From Vibrio nitrifigilis (GTDB lineage Bacteria; Pseudomonadota; Gammaproteobacteria; Enterobacterales; Vibrionaceae), in assembly GCF_015686695.1 (NCBI RefSeq), contig NZ_JADPMR010000001.1:620001-684000 (forward strand): a stretch of DNA of 64,000 nt, read 5' to 3'. Below are positions 42,762 through 50,005 of this stretch, one piece after another. A program made the position numbers and the translations under genes. The first letter of the stretch is position 1, and every line of letters starts with the position of its first letter. A model generated the notes under the pieces. That model worked only from the letters and a program-made list of their open reading frames with translations, did not search any database and was not told the origin of the DNA.

Positions 42762-43229
42762 ATGAAAATATTTATTATGCGTCATGGGGAAGCAGAAGCG
42801 TTGGCTGAAAGCGATGCTCAACGTGCTCTCACAGAACGTGGCCAGAACGATTCTATTATCGTTGCCAAAGCATGCGCGAGCCAATATGGTCCAATGGATT
42901 TCGATAAAGTCTTAGTCAGCCCATATCTTCGTGCTCAAGAAACATGGCAAGCCATAGCACCTTACGTTTCTGGTCATTGTGTTGATGTATGTGATGACAT
43001 TACACCGTATGGTCAAGCTGATGATGTATTTGATTATATTCTTGCTATCTCAGAGCATGAATCATTAGAAAACGTGTTACTGGTTTCTCACTTACCTCTT
43101 GTTGGCTATCTTGTTTCTGAATTTGTTAAAGATATTCCAGCACCGATGTTTACCACATCGAGTTTGTACTGTGTTGAGTACGATCCGAAGAAACGTAAAG
43201 GCGAGGTGTTGTGGTCTGTGAGGCCATAA
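42762..43229 (+). CDS. sixA: Phosphohistidine phosphatase SixA
   Basis: SixA removes phosphate from phosphohistidine; in E. coli it acts on the nitrogen phosphotransferase protein NPr and was earlier linked to ArcB. The 155-residue protein starts with the catalytic MKIFIMRHGEAEALAES (RHG motif, phosphorylated His 8), then has DKVLVSPYLRAQETW near residue 49 and the second catalytic His in LLVSHLPLVGYLV near residue 110. GAATATAGG upstream gives a modest ribosome site. It ends in its own terminator before the flagellar operon. Confidence 0.93.
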   Translation: MKIFIMRHGEAEALAESDAQRALTERGQNDSIIVAKACASQYGPMDFDKVLVSPYLRAQETWQAIAPYVSGHCVDVCDDITPYGQADDVFDYILAISEHESLENVLLVSHLPLVGYLVSEFVKDIPAPMFTTSSLYCVEYDPKKRKGEVLWSVRP

Positions 43230-43259
43230 CAACAGACTTTTGACGTTGTTAAATGATTG

Positions 43260-43286
43260 AAAAGCTTCCTTAAGGAAGCTTTTTTA
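43260..43286 (+). terminator. Terminator of sixA
   Basis: AAAAGCTTCC and GGAAGCTTTT pair around TTAA and run into T. Confidence 0.88.
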
Positions 43287-43356
43287 CTATGTAACGTCGG
43301 AATAACCAGTAGCTCACTGTTGGTATAAAACCTGACGAAAAATTGACATATTAGTG

Positions 43357-43372
43357 TGGACTGAAAATTGCA
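43357..43372 (+). promoter_or_regulatory. Sigma-54 promoter upstream of flhA
   Basis: TGGACTGAAAATTGCA has the GG-N10-GC spacing of sigma-54 promoters and matches TGGCACG-N4-TTGCA at the key GG and TTGCA bases. It lies 83 bases before the flhA start. Vibrio flhA operons belong to the FlrC/RpoN-dependent class of flagellar genes. Confidence 0.7.
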
Positions 43373-43454
43373 TGTTCGGTCCTGCTATACATTATTTTCC
43401 TGTATACAACATCTCTACTGCTCAAGATTTATTACTCGGTGTTCAATAAAGCCT

Positions 43455-45551
43455 ATGAAGTTTAATCTGCCATTTGCGGACAAGTTACCTCCTATACCAA
43501 AACGGGCAATGCCTGCGATCGGCGCTCCAATTATGGTTTTGGCAACCTTGGCCATGGTCGTTTTGCCCATGCCTGCCTTTTTGTTGGACTTGTGCTTCAC
43601 CTTCAATATCGCACTGTCTTTGGTTGTGCTTTTAGTGACGGTTTATACCCGTAGACCACTTGAATTTGCTGCGTTTCCAACAGTTCTTCTTATTGCAACC
43701 TTGTTGCGCTTAGCCCTAAACGTCGCGTCTACCCGGGTCGTATTATTGAAAGGTCATGAAGGTGGTGATGCCGCTGGTAATGTGATTGCTGCGTTCGGTA
43801 ACGTCGTTATTGGTGGTAACTACGCGGTTGGTTTAGTTGTGTTCCTCATTTTGATGATCATCAACTTTGTGGTTGTGACCAAAGGTGCAGGACGTATTTC
43901 TGAAGTAAGTGCACGTTTTACTTTGGATGCGTTACCCGGTAAACAGATGGCGATCGACGCTGACTTAAATGCGGGACTTATCGATCAAGAGCAAGCGCGC
44001 ACACGCCGAAATGAAGTGACCAAAGAAGCGGATTTTTACGGCTCAATGGACGGTGCGTCAAAATTCGTTAAAGGGGATGCGATCGCAGGTATATTAATCC
44101 TGTTTATCAACATCATTGGTGGCTTGACCATTGGGATGATTCAGTACGATCTTAATTTTGGCGATGCCATTCAGATTTATACTCTGCTAACGATTGGTGA
44201 CGGCTTAGTGGCGCAAATTCCGTCGTTACTACTGTCTATCGGTGCAGCCATTATGGTGACGCGTCAAAATACCGATGAAGACATGGGGCAGCAAGTTGTC
44301 TTCCAACTGTTTGATAATCCGAAAGCATTAGCGATTACCGCAAGTATTTTAGGTGTGATGGGTATCGTTCCAGGCATGCCACATTTTGCCTTTTTACTGC
44401 TTGCTATTTTGGCTGGTGGTGCTGCTTATCTTATGCATCGTAAGCAATTAGAAGCGAAAGAAAACACCGACAAGTTACCCGCGACAAGTGATCAAGATGC
44501 CCCAACGCATAAAGAGCTTTCTTGGGATGATGTTCAACCTGTCGACATGATTGGCCTAGAAGTTGGCTATCGCCTTATTCCCTTGGTTGATAAAGACCAA
44601 GGTGGGGAATTACTTGAACGGGTAAAAGGGGTACGGAAAAAACTCTCACAAGATTTTGGCTTTTTGGTTCCTCCAGTGCATATTCGAGATAACCTAGAGC
44701 TGACTCCAAACAGTTATCGAATCACTCTTATGGGGGTGGCTGTTGGTGAAGCAGAAATTCGCCCGGAACAAGAGCTCGCGATCAACCCTGGCCAAGTTTA
44801 CGGCATGATTGATGGTGAACAGACTTACGATCCAGCTTTTGGCTTAGAAGCCGTCTGGATTAGGGAAGAACAGCGTGAACATGCTCAAGCACTGGGCTAT
44901 ACCGTCGTCGATTCTTCAACTGTTCTTGCGACCCATCTAAGCCAATTACTAACGAACAATGCTTCACAATTGCTAGGGCATGAAGAGGTTCAGAACCTGT
45001 TGGAAATGTTGGGCCGTTCGGCACCAAAACTCGTCGAAGGATTTGTGCCTGATCAACTGGCATTAGGTGTTGTTGTGAAGGTGCTACAAAACTTACTGAA
45101 CGAAGCGATTCCAATTCGAGACATTCGTACCATTATCCAAACTTTGGCGGAGTATGCGAGTAAGAGTCAAGAACCTGACATATTAACAGCAGCGGTTCGA
45201 ATCTCGCTACGACGTTTAATCGTACAAGAAATCAATGGAATAGAGCCTGAACTGCCGGTTATCACCTTGATACCTGAGCTGGAACAAATATTGCATCAAA
45301 CCATGCAGGCGGCTGGCGGAGAGTCTGCTGGCATTGAGCCTGGATTAGCTGAACGATTGCAAGCTTCGCTAAGCCAAGCAACCCAAGAGCAAGAGTTGAA
45401 AGGCGAGCCCGCCGTGTTACTCACCTCTGGGGTATTGCGTTCAACGTTAGCGAAATTCGTTAAAAATACGATTCCTAACTTACGGGTTCTTTCTTATCAG
45501 GAAATTCCCGATGAAAAACAAATTCGCATAGTGCAGGCCGTCGGTAACTAA
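43455..45551 (+). CDS. flhA: Flagellar export apparatus protein FlhA
   Basis: FlhA is the large membrane subunit of the flagellar type III export gate. The 698-residue protein has eight predicted helices in its N-terminal half (about 20-330), including the FHIPEP-type conserved segment FAAFPTVLLIATLLRLALNV and GDAIAGILILFINIIGG, and a cytosolic chaperone-docking domain (about 370-690). The frame is open 29 codons upstream, but MKFNLPFADKLPPIPKRAMP is the family start. It heads the operon flhA-flhF-flhG-fliA-che, behind a sigma-54 promoter. Confidence 0.96.
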   Translation: MKFNLPFADKLPPIPKRAMPAIGAPIMVLATLAMVVLPMPAFLLDLCFTFNIALSLVVLLVTVYTRRPLEFAAFPTVLLIATLLRLALNVASTRVVLLKGHEGGDAAGNVIAAFGNVVIGGNYAVGLVVFLILMIINFVVVTKGAGRISEVSARFTLDALPGKQMAIDADLNAGLIDQEQARTRRNEVTKEADFYGSMDGASKFVKGDAIAGILILFINIIGGLTIGMIQYDLNFGDAIQIYTLLTIGDGLVAQIPSLLLSIGAAIMVTRQNTDEDMGQQVVFQLFDNPKALAITASILGVMGIVPGMPHFAFLLLAILAGGAAYLMHRKQLEAKENTDKLPATSDQDAPTHKELSWDDVQPVDMIGLEVGYRLIPLVDKDQGGELLERVKGVRKKLSQDFGFLVPPVHIRDNLELTPNSYRITLMGVAVGEAEIRPEQELAINPGQVYGMIDGEQTYDPAFGLEAVWIREEQREHAQALGYTVVDSSTVLATHLSQLLTNNASQLLGHEEVQNLLEMLGRSAPKLVEGFVPDQLALGVVVKVLQNLLNEAIPIRDIRTIIQTLAEYASKSQEPDILTAAVRISLRRLIVQEINGIEPELPVITLIPELEQILHQTMQAAGGESAGIEPGLAERLQASLSQATQEQELKGEPAVLLTSGVLRSTLAKFVKNTIPNLRVLSYQEIPDEKQIRIVQAVGN

Positions 45552-45580
45552 ACGGCGCACCCTAGATACGGATAGCTGCT

Positions 45581-47083
45581 TTGAAGATAAAACGATTTTT
45601 TGCCAGAGACATGAAAACAGCATTGCTCCAAGTGAAAGAAGAACTTGGTGCTGACGCTGTGATCATGTCCAATAAAAAAGTCGCTGGTGGCGTGGAAATT
45701 GTGGCTGCGGTCGATGGAGATACGGCGATGCCAAATCGTTCGTCTTCCACCAGCAGTTATTCCAGACCACAACCCCAGCGGGCAAATAGTACGCAAGCGT
45801 CTAAGCCTGCGTTAGCTCCCATTTCTAGATCGAGTAATCGTGAACTCGCCGAAGATCGCGTTAACCTGAAGTCTAGCGAGTCTGAAGGTCGTTCAATGAC
45901 CCAGCGGTTTGCTAATATGCTCAAGCAATACAGCAATACTCAAGTTGATCATGCTAACGATCCCGACCCAGACGAAAATGCGGATTCATTAACCGCTCTT
46001 CTCAAACGTCAAAACGAGTCTTCAGGGCAGAAAGGTCAGTCTCCTTTATCTCGTATGTTAGAGGGGAATGAATTGGCGGGGCAGCGTCAAAATGGCAATT
46101 CGCAACGTTTGGACCCAACGCGTTACGAACGTTCACGTCGTGATGAAGAATCAACATTAGCAGCGGAAGAGCTAGAAAATATGCGCGAAGAGATGATTTC
46201 AATTCGTCGCTTATTAGAGCATCAAGTTTCCGGGCTCATGTGGCAAGAAGTTGAGCGGCGAGAACCGTTACGAGCGATGTTAATTCGTCGTTTAGAACGG
46301 ATGGGATTATCGCTTGACTTGGCCGATCAATTAGCTTGTTACATCCCAGAGGATACGCCTCCGCCAAAAGCGTGGAAAGCGTTGCTGCGTCTGGTAGCCG
46401 ACCAAATCCCAGTCTCAAAGCAAGATATTTTAAAACGTGGTGGTGTTGTTGCACTGCTTGGTCCTACAGGTGTGGGTAAAACTACATCAGTGGCTAAGCT
46501 TGCTGCACGTGCTGCCATGGAATTCGGCGCGGATAACGTCGCACTCGTGACAACCGATACCTATCGTATCGGTGCTCACGAACAATTGTCCATATACGGA
46601 CGAATTATGGGGTGTCCTGTAAAAGTTGCTAAAGATTCCAAAGAGTTAGCCGATGTAATATATCAGTTGAGAAATCGTCGCCTGATTTTGGTTGATACCG
46701 CGGGTATGGGACAGCGAGATGTTCGTCTGTCCGAGCAACTTGATACCTTAATGCAAGAGAGCGGTGAAGTGATTCACAGCTACTTGGTATTACCTGCAAC
46801 GGCACAGCGTAAAGTGTTGCAAGAAACAATTGAGCACTTCAGACGGATCCCATTGTCTGGGTGCATTATGACCAAGCTCGATGAGTGCTTGAGTTTAGGG
46901 GAATTTGTCAGTGTTGTGGTACAAAATGCTCTTCCTGTGGCTTATATCGCCAATGGTCAGCGTGTACCCGAAGATATCGTGATAGCCCAACCGAAATACA
47001 TGGTATCTAAAGCTAACGAGTTACTGGAGAAGTCGACAGAAAACGAACCTCACTACTGGGCTAGTGACGTAGAAAAATTCTAG
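45581..47083 (+). CDS. flhF: Flagellar biosynthesis GTPase FlhF
   Basis: FlhF is an SRP-type GTPase that marks the cell pole for flagellum assembly in Vibrio. The 500-residue protein has the B domain start MKIKRFFARDMKTALLQVKE, a long variable region, and the NG domain with G1 GPTGVGKTTSVAKLAARA near residue 294, TTDTYRIGAHEQL, DTAGMGQRD and TKLDECLSLGEF. The start codon is TTG; an in-frame stop at 45563 leaves no ATG or GTG option upstream. It is followed by its antagonist FlhG. Confidence 0.95.
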   Translation: MKIKRFFARDMKTALLQVKEELGADAVIMSNKKVAGGVEIVAAVDGDTAMPNRSSSTSSYSRPQPQRANSTQASKPALAPISRSSNRELAEDRVNLKSSESEGRSMTQRFANMLKQYSNTQVDHANDPDPDENADSLTALLKRQNESSGQKGQSPLSRMLEGNELAGQRQNGNSQRLDPTRYERSRRDEESTLAAEELENMREEMISIRRLLEHQVSGLMWQEVERREPLRAMLIRRLERMGLSLDLADQLACYIPEDTPPPKAWKALLRLVADQIPVSKQDILKRGGVVALLGPTGVGKTTSVAKLAARAAMEFGADNVALVTTDTYRIGAHEQLSIYGRIMGCPVKVAKDSKELADVIYQLRNRRLILVDTAGMGQRDVRLSEQLDTLMQESGEVIHSYLVLPATAQRKVLQETIEHFRRIPLSGCIMTKLDECLSLGEFVSVVVQNALPVAYIANGQRVPEDIVIAQPKYMVSKANELLEKSTENEPHYWASDVEKF

Positions 47084-47095
47084 GCGGCGACTGAT

Positions 47096-47983
47096 ATGAC
47101 GAATAAAATGATATATGACCAAGCTAGCGGGCTACGCCGCTTAACCCAGCCTTCACTTACCAAAGTTATCGCAGTAACTGGAGGTAAAGGTGGAGTGGGG
47201 AAAACTAACGTCACTTTGGGAATGGCCATTTGTATGGCTCGCCAAGGTAAAAAAGTTATGGTACTTGATGCTGACCTTGGGTTAGCCAATGTTGATGTCA
47301 TGCTCGGAATTCGCCCTAAACGCAATCTCGGACACGTTCTCGCTGGTGAGTGTGAGCTAAAAGATGCCATTGTCGAAGGTCCATTTGGCGTTAGAATTAT
47401 TCCTGCGACATCAGGCACTCAATCGATGACAGAGTTGTCACATGCTCAACATGTTGGTTTAATTAGAGCTTTCGGATCTCTCGAAGATGAAATGGATGTA
47501 TTGTTAGTTGATACAGCCGCAGGTATTTCTGATATGGTGGTAAGCTTCTCGCGAGCTGCGCAGGACGTTGTTGTTGTGGTATGTGACGAACCTACTTCGA
47601 TTACAGATGCTTACGCATTGATTAAATTACTGAGTCGGGAACATCAAGTACAGCGCTTTAAAATAGTGGCTAATATGGTCAGAAGCTATCGTGAAGGTAG
47701 AGAATTGTTCGCAAAATTGACATTAGTCACAGAGCGGTTCTTGAATGTGAGTCTTGAGCTCGTAGCATGCATACCTTTGGACGATAATGTTCGACAAGCG
47801 GTGAAAAAACAAAAAATTGTGGTCGATGCCTATCCACGTTCACCTGCTGCACTTGCAATTAGCTCATTAGCGAACAAAGCTATAACATGGCCGATCCCAA
47901 GAACGCCAAGTGGGCATCTTGAGTTCTTTGTGGAAAGATTGCTAAATCGAACTGAAATAGTAGGGGAACCTTTCGGTGAATAA
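47096..47983 (+). CDS. flhG: MinD-like ATPase FlhG (FleN), flagellar number regulator
   Basis: FlhG limits the number of polar flagella, opposing FlhF and, as FleN, damping the master regulator FlrA. The 295-residue protein has the deviant Walker A VTGGKGGVGKTNVTLGMA near residue 26, DADLGLANVDVMLG, the switch region LLVDTAAGIS and a C-terminal amphipathic segment. An N-terminal helix (DQASGLRRLTQ) like the FlhF-stimulating DQAxxLR motif of other FlhG proteins is present. It overlaps fliA by eight bases. Confidence 0.95.
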   Translation: MTNKMIYDQASGLRRLTQPSLTKVIAVTGGKGGVGKTNVTLGMAICMARQGKKVMVLDADLGLANVDVMLGIRPKRNLGHVLAGECELKDAIVEGPFGVRIIPATSGTQSMTELSHAQHVGLIRAFGSLEDEMDVLLVDTAAGISDMVVSFSRAAQDVVVVVCDEPTSITDAYALIKLLSREHQVQRFKIVANMVRSYREGRELFAKLTLVTERFLNVSLELVACIPLDDNVRQAVKKQKIVVDAYPRSPAALAISSLANKAITWPIPRTPSGHLEFFVERLLNRTEIVGEPFGE

Positions 47984-48710
47984 AGCGCTAACTTATGACC
48001 AATATGGAAATGTGAAGAGCCAGCAGCTCTTCCTTGAAAAGTATTCCGTGCTGGTCAAGCGTATCGCTCATCATTTAATTGGACGCCTCCCCCCTAGTGT
48101 CCTTATAGAAGATTTGATTCAAGCAGGCATGATTGGCCTGCTTGAAGCACAAAAAAACTACGATGGAAGTAAAGGCGCCAGCTTTGAAACCTATGCAGGA
48201 ATTCGAATTCGTGGAGCTATGCTCGATGATATTCGACGTGGTGACTGGGTGCCACGCTCGGTTCACAAAGTGAATCGAGAAATCAGCCAGGCAATTTCGA
48301 TCTTGGAAGGCGAATTAAATCGAGACCCAACGGATTCCGAAGTTGCGAAGTATTTGGAAATGTCGCTAGATCAGTATCACACTGCCTTAACTGACATTAA
48401 CTGTTCACGTATTGTCGGGATAGAAGATTTAGGGGTTGCTGATGACGCTATATCGCCGATCGATGATGACGAGGATAACTCTCCATTTAAGGGAGTTGCC
48501 GATGAATCATTCAGAAAAGCATTAGTTGAATCAATAAAATCGCTTCCCGAGCGTGAAGCTTTGGTACTTTCACTCTATTATGATGAAGAACTAAACTTGA
48601 AAGAAATTGGTGAAGTAATCAGTGTTAGTGAATCTCGCGTTAGCCAAATACTTAGCCAATCAATGCAGCGTCTACGAACAAAGTTGAGTTCTTGGACAGA
48701 AAACGACTAA
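47976..48710 (+). CDS. fliA: Flagellar sigma factor FliA (sigma-28)
   Basis: FliA directs RNA polymerase to late flagellar and chemotaxis promoters. The 244-residue protein has region 2 (VLIEDLIQAGMIGLLEAQKN and SFETYAGIRIRGAMLDDIRR), region 3 (about 100-150) and region 4 with the helix-turn-helix LKEIGEVISVSESRVSQI near residue 210. The start is GTG at 47976, inside the end of flhG, with GGGGAA about ten bases upstream. Its anti-sigma FlgM is not in this window. Confidence 0.95.
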   Translation: MNKALTYDQYGNVKSQQLFLEKYSVLVKRIAHHLIGRLPPSVLIEDLIQAGMIGLLEAQKNYDGSKGASFETYAGIRIRGAMLDDIRRGDWVPRSVHKVNREISQAISILEGELNRDPTDSEVAKYLEMSLDQYHTALTDINCSRIVGIEDLGVADDAISPIDDDEDNSPFKGVADESFRKALVESIKSLPEREALVLSLYYDEELNLKEIGEVISVSESRVSQILSQSMQRLRTKLSSWTEND

Positions 48711-48743
48711 ATATCACTGATTTCGAACTCAGTGGAGGCAATT

Positions 48744-49124
48744 TTGAATAAAAACATGAAGATCCTTATTGTTGATGATTTTTCAACAATGCGCCGTATT
48801 GTTAAGAACCTTCTTCGTGATCTTGGCTTCAATAACACCCAAGAAGCAGATGACGGTTTAACGGCTTTGCCTATGCTTAAAAAAGGTGATTTTGACTTTG
48901 TAGTAACAGACTGGAACATGCCTGGCATGCAAGGTATTGATCTACTTAAAAACATTCGTGCAGATGATGAACTAAAACATTTGCCTGTTCTGATGATCAC
49001 TGCTGAAGCTAAACGCGAGCAGATTATTGAAGCCGCTCAAGCGGGCGTAAATGGCTACATTGTTAAGCCTTTTACTGCAGCAACGCTAAAAGAAAAATTA
49101 GACAAAATCTTTGAGCGTCTATAA
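48744..49124 (+). CDS. cheY: Chemotaxis response regulator CheY
   Basis: CheY-P binds the flagellar switch and changes rotation. The single receiver domain has the acidic pair in ILIVDDFSTMRR, the phosphorylated Asp in FVVTDWNMPG, the Thr/Ala pair in MITAEAKREQ and the Lys in YIVKPFTA. Vibrio CheY is usually annotated from the GTG at 48732 (130 residues, MEAILNKNMK). However, GGAGG at 48734-48738 overlaps that GTG and sits five bases before the TTG at 48744, so I prefer the 126-residue form; an ATG at 48756 is a third option. Confidence 0.93.
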   Translation: MNKNMKILIVDDFSTMRRIVKNLLRDLGFNNTQEADDGLTALPMLKKGDFDFVVTDWNMPGMQGIDLLKNIRADDELKHLPVLMITAEAKREQIIEAAQAGVNGYIVKPFTAATLKEKLDKIFERL

Positions 49125-49240
49125 CGCCATTGTTTCTGACTAGCGATGTTTAGTGTCAACGCTGCTTAGGCTGGAGTTGTTACCAAACTTCGATTGGACA
49201 ATAGGTGATCTATTCATAACGCGTAAAAAGGCTACTCAGG

Positions 49241-49996
49241 ATGATTTCATTAGAACAAGCCAAAGAACTCGTTCAACTCGTTGAAAACGGCCTCCAAGAT
49301 GAAGCCAGTGCATTAGTGGCACACATGCATGTATCTACTCAAGACACTGGTGCTTTTGAAGATGCTCTCAAACACGACCCGATGCTTCAAGAAATCGGTA
49401 CTCTGACTCGTGAACTGCATGACTCTCTAAAGCATTTTCATATTGATGATCGTATGACAGAGCTCGCAAACGACGAGATTCCCGATGCTCGTGATCGACT
49501 CAATTATGTTATTGAAAAAACAGAAGTAGCAGCGAATAAAACGATGGATGCAGTGGATTGCTGTATGCCTATCGCTGATCGTATGCATGAAAGTTTGCTT
49601 CAGGTTCGTCCTCAATGGAACCAGTTAATGAATGGTAAAATTGATCTCGCTGAGTTTAAGGCCCTATGTCATCGCATTGATGAGCTACTGTGTTTGGTAG
49701 AGGGAGACAGCAGTCAATTACGTGGACAACTGACAGAGATTTTAATGGCTCAGGATTTTCAAGACTTAACAGGTCAGATTATTCGTCGAGTCATTTCGTT
49801 GGTGACTGAGGTAGAAAAACGCCTAGTTGATATTTTGACCGTATTTAGCGGTAATCAGGTTGAATCAACTAAAGCGGAAGATAAGGATAATTCAGCAACT
49901 GAGGCAGAGGGTCCAATTATGAATCCTCATGAGCGCGAAGATGCTGTGGCATCTCAAGACGAAGTCGACGATTTGCTGTCGAGTCTTGGTTTTTAG
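49241..49996 (+). CDS. cheZ: Protein phosphatase CheZ
   Basis: CheZ dephosphorylates CheY-P. The 251-residue protein is helical; the catalytic region with the key Gln is LMAQDFQDLTGQIIRRVI near residues 168-185, and the C-terminus ASQDEVDDLLSSLGF is the CheY-binding peptide. A disordered acidic linker of about 30 residues joins the two. It lies between cheY and cheA, with AGG upstream of the ATG. Confidence 0.94.
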   Translation: MISLEQAKELVQLVENGLQDEASALVAHMHVSTQDTGAFEDALKHDPMLQEIGTLTRELHDSLKHFHIDDRMTELANDEIPDARDRLNYVIEKTEVAANKTMDAVDCCMPIADRMHESLLQVRPQWNQLMNGKIDLAEFKALCHRIDELLCLVEGDSSQLRGQLTEILMAQDFQDLTGQIIRRVISLVTEVEKRLVDILTVFSGNQVESTKAEDKDNSATEAEGPIMNPHEREDAVASQDEVDDLLSSLGF

Positions 49997-50005
49997 GGGT
50001 AACGT

